DNA from: Vibrio echinoideorum
GTDB taxonomy: Bacteria > Pseudomonadota > Gammaproteobacteria > Enterobacterales > Vibrionaceae
Assembly: GCF_024347455.1 (NCBI RefSeq)
Contig: NZ_AP025483.1
Location: 186,001-250,000 of the forward strand
Reading direction: 5' to 3'
Length of the DNA: 64,000 nucleotides
Every line of letters begins with the position of its first letter. Positions within the stretch are counted from its first letter, which is position 1. The translations under genes were made by a program, and so were the position numbers. Below are positions 54,547 to 63,780 of this stretch, in pieces. The notes under the pieces were generated by a model. It did no database searches. It was not told the DNA's origin and was given only the letters and a program-made list of their open reading frames with translations.

Positions 54547-55887
54547 CTACAGGATGAAGCGACTTAGGTCTTCGTCTTCTACGAGCTCGCCAAGCTTAGA
54601 TATTACATAAGCTTCATCAATCACCAATTTGCTGCCTGCTCTGTCTGTTGCGTCGAATGAAATCTCATCCATTAGGCGCTCCATTACTGTGTGTAGACGA
54701 CGCGCACCGATGTTCTCAGTGGTTTCGTTAACACGCCATGCAGCGTCAGCGATTTGGTTGATGCCATCTTCAGTGAACTCAATGTTCACATCTTCTGTTT
54801 TCATCAGGGCAATGTATTGCTCTGTTAGAGATGCTTTTGGCTCAGTTAGGATACGTTTAAAGTCATGTGCTGAAAGCGCTTCAAGTTCTACGCGGATAGG
54901 CAGACGGCCCTGTAGTTCAGGGATTAAGTCTGATGGCCTAGCCACTTGGAATGCACCTGATGTGATAAACAAGATGTGATCAGTTTTTACCATACCGTGC
55001 TTAGTCGATACTGTGCTGCCTTCAATTAGAGGCAGTAAGTCACGTTGAACACCTTCACGAGATACATCTGGACCTGAACTGTCGCCACGCTTACAGATTT
55101 TGTCGATCTCATCGATGAATACAATGCCGTTATTTTCAGCGTTGAAAATCGCGCTCTCTTTTAGCTCTTCTTGGTTCACAAGCTTCGAAGCTTCTTCTTC
55201 CGTCAGTGCTTTGAATGCGTCTTTGATTTTCATCTTGCGCTTTTTCTTGGTGTCGCCAGCTAGGTTTTGGAACATGCCTTGTAGCTGGTTGGTCATCTCT
55301 TCCATGCCTGGAGGTGACATGATTTCAACGCCCATTTGCGGTGCAGCGACATCGATTTCGATTTCTTTGTCGTCTAGCTTACCTTCACGTAGTTTCTTAC
55401 GGAAAATTTGGCGAGTGTTTGAAGAGGTAGTCTCTTCAGTTGATTGCTCATTTTGACCCCAAGCATCACGTGCTGGCGGTAAAAGAGCATCAAGAATACG
55501 CTCTTCAGCTTGTTCTTCAGCGCGGTATTGTACTTTTTCCATCGCTTGTTGGTGTGTCATTTTGATCGCGACATCCGTAAGATCACGAATGATGGTCTCA
55601 ACTTCTTTACCAACGTAGCCAACTTCGGTGAACTTAGTCGCTTCTACTTTAATGAACGGCGCATTAGCAAGCTTTGCTAAGCGGCGAGCAATTTCAGTTT
55701 TACCTACACCCGTTGGGCCGATCATTAGGATATTTTTTGGTGATACTTCAACACGCAAGCTTTCTTCAAGCTGCATACGGCGCCAACGGTTACGCAGTGC
55801 GATAGCAACTGAACGTTTTGCGTTGTCTTGGCCAATAATATGGCGATTCAGTTCGTGAACGATTTCGCGAGGAGTCATCTCAGACAT
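54547..55887 (-). CDS. hslU: ATP-dependent protease ATPase subunit HslU
   Basis: HslU is the AAA+ unfoldase of the HslUV (ClpYQ) protease, induced by heat. The 446 residues show Walker A GPTGVGKT (57-64), an intermediate (I) domain rich in charged residues (about 110-240), Walker [10 protein letters not shown] near 252 and a C-terminal tail ending DLSRFIL, which docks into HslV. It follows hslV by 56 nt. Complete and typical. Confidence 0.97.
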   Translation of the reverse strand: MSEMTPREIVHELNRHIIGQDNAKRSVAIALRNRWRRMQLEESLRVEVSPKNILMIGPTGVGKTEIARRLAKLANAPFIKVEATKFTEVGYVGKEVETIIRDLTDVAIKMTHQQAMEKVQYRAEEQAEERILDALLPPARDAWGQNEQSTEETTSSNTRQIFRKKLREGKLDDKEIEIDVAAPQMGVEIMSPPGMEEMTNQLQGMFQNLAGDTKKKRKMKIKDAFKALTEEEASKLVNQEELKESAIFNAENNGIVFIDEIDKICKRGDSSGPDVSREGVQRDLLPLIEGSTVSTKHGMVKTDHILFITSGAFQVARPSDLIPELQGRLPIRVELEALSAHDFKRILTEPKASLTEQYIALMKTEDVNIEFTEDGINQIADAAWRVNETTENIGARRLHTVMERLMDEISFDATDRAGSKLVIDEAYVISKLGELVEDEDLSRFIL

Positions 55888-55943
55888 GGTATTTCCTTAA
55901 TTCTTTTATCACTGTTAGTAGCGCGCAATTGATCCGTTGAAGG

Positions 55944-56492
55944 TTACTCTGGTTTTGGTAATTCAACGGTGCTTTCTAGTTCTTCAACAGTGTGATGATG
56001 GTTGGTGAACACACAGATATCGCCAGCAATATTCAGCGACTTTTCTGCGATTTCACGAGCATCTAAATCTGTATTTTCTAATAGAGCCGTTGCAGCAGCT
56101 TGCGCAAAGTTACCGCCGGATCCGATCGCAATTAGGTCATTTTCAGGCTGAACAACATCGCCATTACCTGTGATGATCAGTGAAGCTGTTTCATCCGCAA
56201 CAGCAAGTAGAGCTTCTAATTTTCGTAGAGCGCGATCACTACGCCATTCCTTCGCAAGCTCAACGGCAGCTTTGGTTAGGTGGCCTTGGTGCATTTGCAG
56301 CTTGCTTTCAAATTTTTCGAATAGCGTAAAAGCATCAGCAGTACCACCAGCAAAACCAGCCAGTACTTTGTTGTTGTATAGGCGACGTACTTTACGGGCA
56401 TTGCCCTTCATTACAGTATTGCCTAGAGATACTTGTCCATCACCCGCGATGACGACTTTATTATTACGACGTACAGATACTATGGTAGTCAC
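55944..56492 (-). CDS. hslV: ATP-dependent protease subunit HslV
   Basis: HslV is the peptidase chamber of the HslUV protease. The 182-residue proprotein starts at a GTG (AAGAGG upstream) and reads MTTIVSVRR, so removal of Met exposes the catalytic Thr2. [21 protein letters not shown] and [16 protein letters not shown] are conserved. It is the first gene of hslVU, and ftsN lies upstream on the same strand after a terminator and repeat region. Confidence 0.96.
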   Translation of the reverse strand: MTTIVSVRRNNKVVIAGDGQVSLGNTVMKGNARKVRRLYNNKVLAGFAGGTADAFTLFEKFESKLQMHQGHLTKAAVELAKEWRSDRALRKLEALLAVADETASLIITGNGDVVQPENDLIAIGSGGNFAQAAATALLENTDLDAREIAEKSLNIAGDICVFTNHHHTVEELESTVELPKPE

Positions 56493-56633
56493 GAGTAGGG
56501 CCTCTTAAATATTCTTATCTTTGGGTATAAAAGCTATATGAGGATGACACACGGATAATTCAAGGAACCGCGAGTGATGTCGCGCAACTAATGGGGGGGA
56601 AGTTGTAAGTAATTTTGGCTAAAGGGGCAGGGG

Positions 56634-56667
56634 ATAAAAGAAAACCTCCATAATGGGAGGCTTTCGA
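56634..56667 (-). terminator. Terminator after ftsN
   Basis: On the minus strand AAGCCTCCC pairs with the right arm GGAGGTTTT (CCTCC/GGAGG core) around the ATTAT loop, followed by TTTTC. Confidence 0.7.
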
Positions 56668-56674
56668 TGTTTTA

Positions 56675-56698
56675 CTGGGACTGGGACTGGGACTGGGA
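56675..56698. repeat. CTGGGA tandem repeat after ftsN
   Basis: Four perfect copies of the 6-bp unit CTGGGA lie between the ftsN stop and its terminator. Decaying TTGGAA/TTGCTA/TTGCAA units continue toward the gene. Confidence 0.8.
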
Positions 56699-56737
56699 TT
56701 GGAATTGCTATTGCAACTGTTATTCCAAGTACAGCGA

Positions 56738-57271
56738 TTAGTCCGTGTCTTTCCAAATCGCGCAAGGCTCGATTTTGGCACGTTGCAGTTTATGGCGATC
56801 TCGCTCGGCATCGCGCTTCAGTTTGTATGGTCCAAGAACCACACGATACCAGCTGCTGCCATCTTTCTTGCGGATTTCGCTTGAGATACCTTGGAAGGCA
56901 ATATCTAACTTACGAGCTTCTGCTTGTGAAGATGTTTTGTAAGCACCACACTGCATAACGTAAGGGATCTTTGATATCTGCTGCTCTTTCGCTTTAACTT
57001 CAATCTCGCGGCTTGGCAGCGTTTCAACGTAATCCCACTTCTCTTCAGGAGGTGGTGGAATTACTTTGGTTGGTTTTGGCTTAGGTTTACTAACCACTGG
57101 TGCCGGTGTTGGTGGCTCAGGGTCATTACTCAGTAAGTAAAGTCCGTAGCCAAACCCGCCGGCAAGCAGGATCGCCAAAAGACCACTGCGCCAAGGTTTA
57201 CGGCGAGGGGCTTGTTTCTTAGTCGTTTTTTTTGTGCCACGACCGCGCTTTACATAATCTCTATTAGCCAC
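56738..57271 (-). CDS. ftsN: Cell division protein FtsN
   Basis: FtsN triggers septal cell-wall synthesis. With the GTG at 57271 the protein has 177 residues and begins MANRDYVKRG, as FtsN proteins do; a TTG four codons earlier is the alternative and no clear Shine-Dalgarno sequence decides. A basic cytoplasmic tail (1-28), one transmembrane helix (about 29-47), a Pro/Lys-rich periplasmic linker (50-75) and a C-terminal SPOR domain (about 102-177) that binds denuded peptidoglycan follow. It is much shorter than E. coli FtsN (319), with a reduced linker. It lies between cytR and hslV, the conserved place. Confidence 0.93.
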   Translation of the reverse strand: MANRDYVKRGRGTKKTTKKQAPRRKPWRSGLLAILLAGGFGYGLYLLSNDPEPPTPAPVVSKPKPKPTKVIPPPPEEKWDYVETLPSREIEVKAKEQQISKIPYVMQCGAYKTSSQAEARKLDIAFQGISSEIRKKDGSSWYRVVLGPYKLKRDAERDRHKLQRAKIEPCAIWKDTD

Positions 57272-57393
57272 AAGACAATTCAATAGTTGATGATTCTGCT
57301 CTCATGGTAATCCAGATTGAGTGAGGATAATAGTGCAGAAATGGAAGCGGCACATCAAAATGTGCCGCGGCTTGATATCGGTATTTTGTGCTA

Positions 57394-58398
57394 TTAAATT
57401 CGTGGTGGTGCAGTACTGCCTCGAACCACCAATTTAGCTTCAAGCAGACGTGAACCCGCTTGAACATCGTTACCTTTAAGGAGATCAAGCATCATTAACA
57501 TGGCTTGACGTCCAATCTCGTAACGAGGCTGAGAAATCGTCGTTAGCGGTGGATCGCAGTATTGAGCGAATTGGATGTCATCGAAGCCAACAATTGATAG
57601 ATCTTGAGGAACACGTAAGCCTAACTTCTTCGCTTCTTGAATTGCACCAATCGCCATCGCATCGTTATGACAGAAAATCGCGGTTGGTTGCTCTGGAAGT
57701 GCCAATAATTGACGAACCGCTTTCGCACCAGCTTCAAAGGTAAAATCACCCACTGTGCTGTAAGCAGGGTTCATTGATACTCCAGCGCGGCGTAGGGCTT
57801 GTTGGTAACCTTGTTGACGGAACTTACACAGGGTTGCAGTCGCGGGCCCAGATATTTGAGCAATACGCTTATGACCTAATTGAGCTAGGTAGTTAACCGC
57901 CTCAAATGCAGAGGTTAGGTTATCGATGTGTACTGTAGGTAATTCAAGCTCAGGAGCAAATTCACAGGCCATAACCATTGGCGGTAAATTTTTTTGTTCA
58001 GGTTTGCTGACATCAAATGGATGATCAGTTCCAAGCAGCAACATGCCATCAGCTTGTTTGGTGAAGACTAAGTTTACAAATGATGATTCACGTTTCTTTT
58101 GTTGACCACTGTCGCCAAGTAGAACGAGGTAATCATTTTCTACTGCGGCGTCTTCGATGCCACGAATGATCTCGGCGAAATAAGGGTCACAGATATCAGG
58201 AACGATAGTGATGATGGTTTTTGATTCGTTGCGACGTAAATTTCTAGCTAATGTATTGGGTGAGTATCCAGCTTCAAGTACTGCTGCTTCCACTCGTTTA
58301 CGAGTAGAAACCGAGACTTTTTCAGGGTTCATCAATGCACGTGATACCGTTGCAGTTGAGACGCCTGCTAGCTGGGCAACATCCTTCATTGTCGCCAT
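57394..58398 (-). CDS. cytR: LacI-family regulator CytR
   Basis: CytR represses nucleoside uptake and catabolism genes together with CRP and responds to cytidine; in vibrios it also affects competence and biofilm. The 334 residues start MATMKDVAQLAGVSTATVSRAL, the LacI helix-turn-helix, followed by a hinge and a periplasmic-binding-protein-like effector domain. Location between priA and ftsN identifies it as CytR rather than another LacI member. A perfect 8-3-8 inverted repeat lies 81-99 nt upstream and may be its own operator. Confidence 0.95.
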   Translation of the reverse strand: MATMKDVAQLAGVSTATVSRALMNPEKVSVSTRKRVEAAVLEAGYSPNTLARNLRRNESKTIITIVPDICDPYFAEIIRGIEDAAVENDYLVLLGDSGQQKKRESSFVNLVFTKQADGMLLLGTDHPFDVSKPEQKNLPPMVMACEFAPELELPTVHIDNLTSAFEAVNYLAQLGHKRIAQISGPATATLCKFRQQGYQQALRRAGVSMNPAYSTVGDFTFEAGAKAVRQLLALPEQPTAIFCHNDAMAIGAIQEAKKLGLRVPQDLSIVGFDDIQFAQYCDPPLTTISQPRYEIGRQAMLMMLDLLKGNDVQAGSRLLEAKLVVRGSTAPPRI

Positions 58399-58478
58399 AA
58401 ATTAAACCCTCTTTTAAGTTCCTTTGCTGCCTAAGTATCTAAGGCGTGAATAATTAATACAATCGGATAGATATTATG

Positions 58479-58497
58479 AAAGTGTTGCTAACACTTT
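58479..58497. promoter_or_regulatory. Perfect 8-3-8 inverted repeat upstream of cytR
   Basis: AAAGTGTT-GCT-AACACTTT is a perfect inverted repeat. On the plus strand it is followed by T, but no plus-strand gene ends here, so a LacI-type operator is the better guess. Confidence 0.55.
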
Positions 58498-58638
58498 TTT
58501 TATTGCAATATTTTATTCGTTTCATCCGTGTAAAGTTACGGCTAGATTAACAAAAATCACATGACTAGTGTGAGGTTGCTCACGAGAAATATGAAATAAT
58601 TGTGAACAAACTTATCATTAGTTTTAACCCCGTAAGGT

Positions 58639-60840
58639 TTAGCTTAAATCTTGAGGCTCTATATCGAGCGACCAACGCACTTTTTTCGCGGCGGGTAACA
58701 GATTAATTGCTGGCTTCGCACTCATTAAGAGCTTCTGCATTAATGAACGAGTCTGTGTTTGTAATATCAGTTGCCAGCGAGATTTACCTGCACGTTTTGC
58801 GAGTGGGGCAGGCGTTGGACCTAGCACCATGCAATATTGGTCAAACAATGGATGTGATTCTAATGTATGACGAACTTGACGCAAAAATTCTTCAACCAAG
58901 CGCGTATCGTTGGCTTCCGCTCTGAACAACGTCATAAACGTATAAGGTGGCAACATCGTTTGTTTGCGTTCGGCCAGAGCTGTCTGAGCAAAGTGGTTAT
59001 AGTCTTTGTGCAGTAGCGCTTGCAGCAATCCATGTTCTGGATGGTGAGTTTGTAAGATAACCTCACCTGGTTTACTGGCACGCCCTGCACGCCCTGCAAC
59101 CTGAGTGAATAACTGCGCCAGTCTTTCAGAGGCGCGAAAGTCACTGCTATATAAAGAGGCATCAACATCCAATAACGCCACAAGTGTCACGTCAGGAAAG
59201 TGGTGACCTTTCGCAAGCATCTGCGTACCAATTAGAATTTTAAATTCACCCTTACGAATCGATTCTAGGGCACTTTCTAAGCTACCTTTTCGGCGAGTAC
59301 TGTCGCGGTCAATACGAATCGTTTTGTATTCTGGAAATAGCTGACCAAGCTGAGCTTCTAATTGTTCAGTGCCGACACCAACCGTTACTAAGTTGGATGA
59401 GCCACAGCCTTGGCAGTTATGTACGATATGTTGTTGAGATCCACAATGGTGGCAGCGCATCTCGTTACTGTATTGGTGATAGGTGTAGTAAGCGTCACAG
59501 CGTTTACATTCAGCCGTCCAACCACAATCGTGACACATCAATGCTGGGGAAAATCCACGGCGATTGAGAAACAACATTACCTGATTGCCTGCTTTGAGGT
59601 GTCTTTGCATTTCAGCAATCAAAGAGGCCGACAAACCGCTTTCTAGATATTCGCCCTTCACATCCAATACTTTATTGGTAGTTGGCAGTGCGACACCCGC
59701 ACGAGAGGTGAGGGTAAGGTGACTATATTTACCTATCTGCGCGTTGTGTAGCGTTTCAAAAGCGGGAGTAGCGGATCCAAGGACGACGGGAATCTGAGCT
59801 TTATGAGCTCGCATGATCGCGACATCACGAGCGTGGTAACGCAGGCTATCTTGTTGTTTATATGAAGCGTCATGTTCTTCATCGACAATAATAATGCCCA
59901 AATCGGCAAAGGGTGTGAACAGCGCCGAGCGTGTACCGATGACAATACCTGCTATTTTATCGCGAGCCGATAACCAAGCGTTCAGTCGTTCGGAATCGTT
60001 TAAACCAGAGTGGATGACCTCAATTGGCACATTGAAGCGTCGCTTAAAGCGATTAATCGTTTGAGGTGTTAAGCCTATTTCAGGCACTAAGACTAACGCT
60101 TGTTTACCTTGGTCGAGAATCGGCTTAATCATATTGAGGTAGACTTCGGTCTTACCTGAGCCGGTGACTCCTTCTAATAAAAAGCAGCTAAAATCGGTTT
60201 GGCTATTTACTGTCGCAATTGCGATAGCCTGCTCTTCATTGAGCTTTGGCTTATCTTGGTCGTTTTCGAGATCAACTGGCCATGCCTGGCGTTTCGGCTT
60301 TTTCTCTACCGATTCAATCCAACCTTTTTCTTCCAGCGTCTTGAGCACTGCGCTGCCTACTTCCTCGTCAATGAACTCTTGATGAGGAACAGGGCCGTGT
60401 TCAAGCATTTGCATGACTTTGGCTTGTTTGACTGCGCGACCAAAACCTTGCATGAGCTGGTCCCTGCCTGATGTCGTCAGTCGCCATTCAACAAGCGTCG
60501 CGAAGTCAGCGGCTTTGCCTTTTCTTAAGGCGCTCGGTAGTGCGTTAGCAAGGGTTTCACCAAGAGGATACTGATAAAATTGGCTACACCACACTAATAG
60601 TGAGTAGACCGATTCAGGCCAAACAGGCTGATTATCTAATAAGGCTTTAATGGGCTTGAGTTTATCTAACTCGAATTCCGATTCGTTAACCAGAGCCGTG
60701 ACGATGCCAGTTAAGGTTTGTCGTCCAAATGGCACAGAGACTCGACCGCCAATAATTGGAAACAGGTGGTTGGGAATCTTGTAATCGAACTGCTTGTCTA
60801 GTGGAACAGGCAGTGCCACACGGGCAATCATTGGACGCAT
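58639..60840 (-). CDS. priA: Primosomal replication protein N', PriA helicase
   Basis: PriA restarts stalled replication forks. The 733 residues show an N-terminal 3'-DNA-binding domain (about 1-105), a winged helix, the helicase core with GVTGSGKTEVYL near 225-236 and DEEHDASYKQQ near 320, and the zinc-binding insert with CHDCGWTAECKRCD, CHHCGS and CQGCGS. Then the second helicase lobe (AGRAGR) and the C-terminal domain follow. Length equals that of E. coli (732). It is divergent from rpmE. Confidence 0.97.
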   Translation of the reverse strand: MRPMIARVALPVPLDKQFDYKIPNHLFPIIGGRVSVPFGRQTLTGIVTALVNESEFELDKLKPIKALLDNQPVWPESVYSLLVWCSQFYQYPLGETLANALPSALRKGKAADFATLVEWRLTTSGRDQLMQGFGRAVKQAKVMQMLEHGPVPHQEFIDEEVGSAVLKTLEEKGWIESVEKKPKRQAWPVDLENDQDKPKLNEEQAIAIATVNSQTDFSCFLLEGVTGSGKTEVYLNMIKPILDQGKQALVLVPEIGLTPQTINRFKRRFNVPIEVIHSGLNDSERLNAWLSARDKIAGIVIGTRSALFTPFADLGIIIVDEEHDASYKQQDSLRYHARDVAIMRAHKAQIPVVLGSATPAFETLHNAQIGKYSHLTLTSRAGVALPTTNKVLDVKGEYLESGLSASLIAEMQRHLKAGNQVMLFLNRRGFSPALMCHDCGWTAECKRCDAYYTYHQYSNEMRCHHCGSQQHIVHNCQGCGSSNLVTVGVGTEQLEAQLGQLFPEYKTIRIDRDSTRRKGSLESALESIRKGEFKILIGTQMLAKGHHFPDVTLVALLDVDASLYSSDFRASERLAQLFTQVAGRAGRASKPGEVILQTHHPEHGLLQALLHKDYNHFAQTALAERKQTMLPPYTFMTLFRAEANDTRLVEEFLRQVRHTLESHPLFDQYCMVLGPTPAPLAKRAGKSRWQLILQTQTRSLMQKLLMSAKPAINLLPAAKKVRWSLDIEPQDLS

Positions 60841-61171
60841 AAAGAGACGGCTTTATCTGAGTTGACGAGAGCGAACAGTCTAAAGGATAAGACAGTTAAA
60901 TTCGAGGAGCAGTTTGGTTGAGTAGGCTTAGCGAGCTCGTGAAGGCGGTTAGCACGTTTAAATCCCAGCTGATAAAGGAAATAAAGACACTATTGGTGAA
61001 AAATGTATCAAATCAGTTGATCCTACCTCACAGATTCATTAATATACTGCGCCTTAAAGGTATGGCTTTATCTCTATTTAGTGATGCAGCGGTGTCTTTA
61101 TTTATTTTTTTAACTACGTGTGGTGTGCGGCTTAGAATCGTATAGCGACACGGCCTACTTGAGGTTATCCC
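60841..61171. other. Divergent intergenic region between priA and rpmE
   Basis: In this 331-nt gap a plausible rpmE promoter occurs at 61110-61138. GGCTTTATCT appears twice (near 60849 and 61063). A 75-codon plus-strand frame from 60918 has no family resemblance and I do not call it a gene. Confidence 0.5.
61110..61138 (+). promoter_or_regulatory. Possible rpmE promoter
   Basis: TTAACT (61110-61115), a 17-nt spacer and TAGAAT (61133-61138) fit sigma-70 with 4/6 and 5/6 matches. It would give a leader of about 25-30 nt. Confidence 0.45.
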
Positions 61172-61390
61172 ATGAAAACTGGTATCCACCCAGAATACAA
61201 AGCAGTTACTGCAACTTGTTCTTGCGGCAACACATTTGAGTTCAACTCAACGCTTGCAAAAGAATCTATTCACCTAGACGTATGTGACAAATGTCACCCA
61301 TTCTACACTGGTAAGCAACGTATCGTAGATACGGGCGGCCGTGTTGATCGCTTCAACAAGCGTTTCGGTGCTCTTTCTAGCAAGAAGTAA
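61172..61390 (+). CDS. rpmE: Ribosomal protein L31, zinc-binding type
   Basis: L31 bridges the two ribosomal subunits. The 72 residues begin MKTGIHPEY and keep the zinc ligands C16, C18, C38 and C41 (CSCGN, CDKCHPF), so this is the zinc-containing C+ form; bacteria often replace it by a C- paralog when zinc is scarce. GAGG precedes the ATG. priA is divergent and a strong terminator follows. Confidence 0.97.
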   Translation: MKTGIHPEYKAVTATCSCGNTFEFNSTLAKESIHLDVCDKCHPFYTGKQRIVDTGGRVDRFNKRFGALSSKK

Positions 61391-61721
61391 TTCTCGCTAT
61401 TTAGACATAAAAAGGACACTTCGGTGTCCTTTTTTGTTGCCTGGCGTTTGAGGAAAAGATGAATATTATTCTGCTCTTAACCTTTTCCAATACTTTCTTA
61501 CTGACTAAGCTTAATTCTCAACGTTCCTATCAAATCATACCGAATTGAAATCCGCTCGAAAGTTCAACAAGCGACAGTAATTTCAACTGCTCACTGGTCT
61601 TATTAGTAGTGAAATCTCGTTTTTTAATGAGACAGAGGCTTTAACCACCTAGGAACTTTGAAGTACATCTATTAACATGAACAAGATCCCCCAAATAATA
61701 ATATCCTAGGAACCTACACCT
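61391..61721 (+). other. Intergenic region between rpmE and the malic enzyme gene
   Basis: Besides the rpmE terminator this 331-nt gap has CCTAGGAAC twice (61648-61656 and 61705-61713), the second overlapping the malic enzyme ribosome-binding site. No gene is visible. Confidence 0.5.
61406..61437 (+). terminator. Terminator after rpmE
   Basis: AAAAAGGACAC pairs with GTGTCCTTTTT around TTCG, an extra-stable tetraloop. Confidence 0.92.
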
Positions 61722-63011
61722 ATGTCTGAAGACAGCCGCCAAGATCAATCCTCTCAAGAATTATCGCCTCAAGAACAATTCCGTCAGCAAGCTCTTGATT
61801 ACCATGAGTTCCCAATTCCAGGCAAAATTGCCGTAGCACTGACGAAGCCTGCAAATTCTGCAGAAGACCTAGCACTCGCATACAGCCCTGGCGTGGCTGA
61901 GCCAGTTCGAGAGATCGCACAGAACGTAGAGAACGTTTACAAGTACACAGGTAAAGGCAACATGGTTGCTGTTATCTCTAATGGTACGGCGATTCTTGGC
62001 TTAGGTAACCTTGGCCCAATTGCTTCTAAACCTGTAATGGAAGGTAAAGCGCTACTGTTTAAGCGTTTTGCTGGTTTAGATTCTATCGATATTGAAGTAA
62101 AACACCGCACAATCGATGAGTTCGTTGATACGGTTGCGAATATCGCGGATACATTCGGCGGTATTAACCTAGAAGACATCAAGGCACCAGACTGTTTTGA
62201 GATTGAACGTCGCTTGATTGAGCGTTGTGATGTACCTGTATTCCACGATGACCAACACGGTACTGCGATTGTAACGGCAGCGGGTATGCTGAACGCAATT
62301 GAGCTTCAAGGTAAAAAACTTGAAGAGTGTAAGATCGTTTGTTTAGGTGCTGGCGCGGCAGCCGTTGCTTGTATGGAGCTGTTGATTAAGTGTGGCGCTC
62401 AGCGTGAGAAAATTTACATGCTGGACCGTAAAGGTGTGATTCATACTCGTCGTGAAGACTTGAATGAGTACAAAGCGCTGTTCGCAAACAATACGGATAA
62501 ACGTACGCTTGAAGATGTTATCGAAGGTGCTGACCTTTTCTTGGGTGTATCTGGCCCTAACCTATTACCAGCTAAAGCACTAACGCTGATGGCTGATAAG
62601 CCGGTAGTGTTTGCATGTTCAAACCCAGATCCAGAGATCAAGCCTGAGCTTGCTCACGAAGTTCGTACCGACCTTATTATGGGTACAGGCCGCAGTGATT
62701 ACCCTAACCAAGTAAACAACGTACTTTGTTTCCCATTCATTTTCCGTGGTGCACTCGATGTGCGTGCGAGCGAAATCAATGATGAGATGAAGTTGGCGGC
62801 GGTTAAAGCGATTCGTGAACTAGCGAAAGAAGAAGTTCCGGCTGAAGTACTCGCCGCTGCGGGTGAGACTGCACTGGAGTTTGGCAAAGGTTACATTATT
62901 CCTAAGCCTATGGACCCACGTCTGCTTCCTTGCGTAGCAAAAGCGGTAGCGGTAGCAGCCGTTGAATCTGGCGTAGCTCGTATTGAGATGCCTGCTAACT
63001 ATATGGTTTAA
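61722..63011 (+). CDS. Malic enzyme, short form
   Basis: The enzyme oxidatively decarboxylates malate to pyruvate and CO2 with NAD(P). The 429 residues comprise only the malic and NAD-binding domains: YSPGVAEPVREI, GKGNMVAVISNGTAILGLGNLGP, the catalytic DDQHGTAIV and the dinucleotide fold CLGAGAAAVACMELL. It lacks the phosphotransacetylase-like C-terminal half of E. coli MaeB (759), and it is not the longer SfcA/MaeA type. Cofactor preference cannot be decided by eye. An 8-bp tandem repeat begins at its stop codon. Confidence 0.93.
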   Translation: MSEDSRQDQSSQELSPQEQFRQQALDYHEFPIPGKIAVALTKPANSAEDLALAYSPGVAEPVREIAQNVENVYKYTGKGNMVAVISNGTAILGLGNLGPIASKPVMEGKALLFKRFAGLDSIDIEVKHRTIDEFVDTVANIADTFGGINLEDIKAPDCFEIERRLIERCDVPVFHDDQHGTAIVTAAGMLNAIELQGKKLEECKIVCLGAGAAAVACMELLIKCGAQREKIYMLDRKGVIHTRREDLNEYKALFANNTDKRTLEDVIEGADLFLGVSGPNLLPAKALTLMADKPVVFACSNPDPEIKPELAHEVRTDLIMGTGRSDYPNQVNNVLCFPFIFRGALDVRASEINDEMKLAAVKAIRELAKEEVPAEVLAAAGETALEFGKGYIIPKPMDPRLLPCVAKAVAVAAVESGVARIEMPANYMV

Positions 63012-63066
63012 TAGCTCAATAGCTCAATAGCTCAATAGCTCAATAGCTTAATAGCTTAATAGCTTG
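63011..63066 (+). repeat. Tandem repeat of 8-bp unit at the malic enzyme stop
   Basis: ATAGCTCA occurs four times, ATAGCTTA twice and ATAGCTTG once, head to tail; the first base is the last base of the TAA stop codon. Each unit contains TAG and the 8-bp period shifts it through all frames. Confidence 0.93.
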
Positions 63067-63102
63067 TTATCGCTGTTGCTCTATTGAAGCAAAAAAGAAT
63101 AA

Positions 63103-63138
63103 TAAAAAACCGACTCACTAGGAGTCGGTTTTTTTATA
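63103..63138 (+). terminator. Terminator after the malic enzyme gene
   Basis: AAAAAACCGACTC pairs with GAGTCGGTTTTTT around ACTAG. Confidence 0.9.
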
Positions 63139-63251
63139 TCTATTACTCACCGCGCAATTACAGGCAGCTTCTACAGAAAGCTTAGCGAGTGACGCTAAAA
63201 ATAGGGTTCAGCTATAGCGAATCAATATTGAAGGCAGTGACTGAGTTATTG

Positions 63252-63572
63252 TTATTCTTCGTCAAACGCTTCGAATTCGATACCCATTGCTGTCATCAGT
63301 TCTTTTACTTCTGCAGGGATATCATCTGGGCGATCTTTACGAAGGTCTTCATCCGTTGGCAGTGGTTGGCCTGTGTACGCATGTAGAAAGGCTTCGCACA
63401 GTAGCTCACTGTTTGTTGCATGGCGTAGGTTATTAATCTGGCGGCGAGTGCGCTCGTCAGTGAGAACCTTTAACACTTTTAGAGGGATAGAAACTGTAAT
63501 TTTTTTTACCTGTTCGCTTTTCTTTCCATGCTCAGCATATGGGCTTATGTATTCACCATTCCAGTCGGCCAT
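63252..63572 (-). CDS. metJ: Methionine repressor MetJ
   Basis: MetJ represses methionine biosynthesis genes when bound to S-adenosylmethionine. The 106 residues begin [21 protein letters not shown] and carry the ribbon of the ribbon-helix-helix fold, [15 protein letters not shown] (about 23-37), then [24 protein letters not shown]. It is nearly identical in layout to E. coli MetJ (105). It is divergent from metB with four met boxes between, so it controls both. Confidence 0.97.
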   Translation of the reverse strand: MADWNGEYISPYAEHGKKSEQVKKITVSIPLKVLKVLTDERTRRQINNLRHATNSELLCEAFLHAYTGQPLPTDEDLRKDRPDDIPAEVKELMTAMGIEFEAFDEE

Positions 63573-63647
63573 TGCGTACCTTCATCACTTTAGTTGTTAG
63601 AATAAATTAATAGTGGTGATTTTAGCGGGATTTACTGCCATAAGCAA

Positions 63648-63679
63648 AGACATATAGACGTCTAGAAGTGTTGACGTCT
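63648..63679. promoter_or_regulatory. Four contiguous met boxes
   Basis: AGACATAT, AGACGTCT, AGAAGTGT and TGACGTCT are adjacent 8-bp MetJ sites; the second is a perfect match to the AGACGTCT consensus. They lie between metJ and metB. Confidence 0.88.
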
Positions 63680-63780
63680 CACGTTTATGAAAGTAAAGTG
63701 AATAACATATATCTAACACAGCCGCAAAAACCCCACAAGCGGCTGTGATACCCAGACGCCAAACTTGTAAGGAAGCACCT

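Noticed and set aside
58479..58500. Terminator on the plus strand (AAAGTGTTGCTAACACTTT followed by T)
   Set aside because: No plus-strand gene precedes it; read as a possible operator instead.
60918..61145. 75-codon plus-strand frame between priA and rpmE
   Set aside because: It has no recognisable family, no good Shine-Dalgarno sequence and overlaps the likely rpmE promoter.
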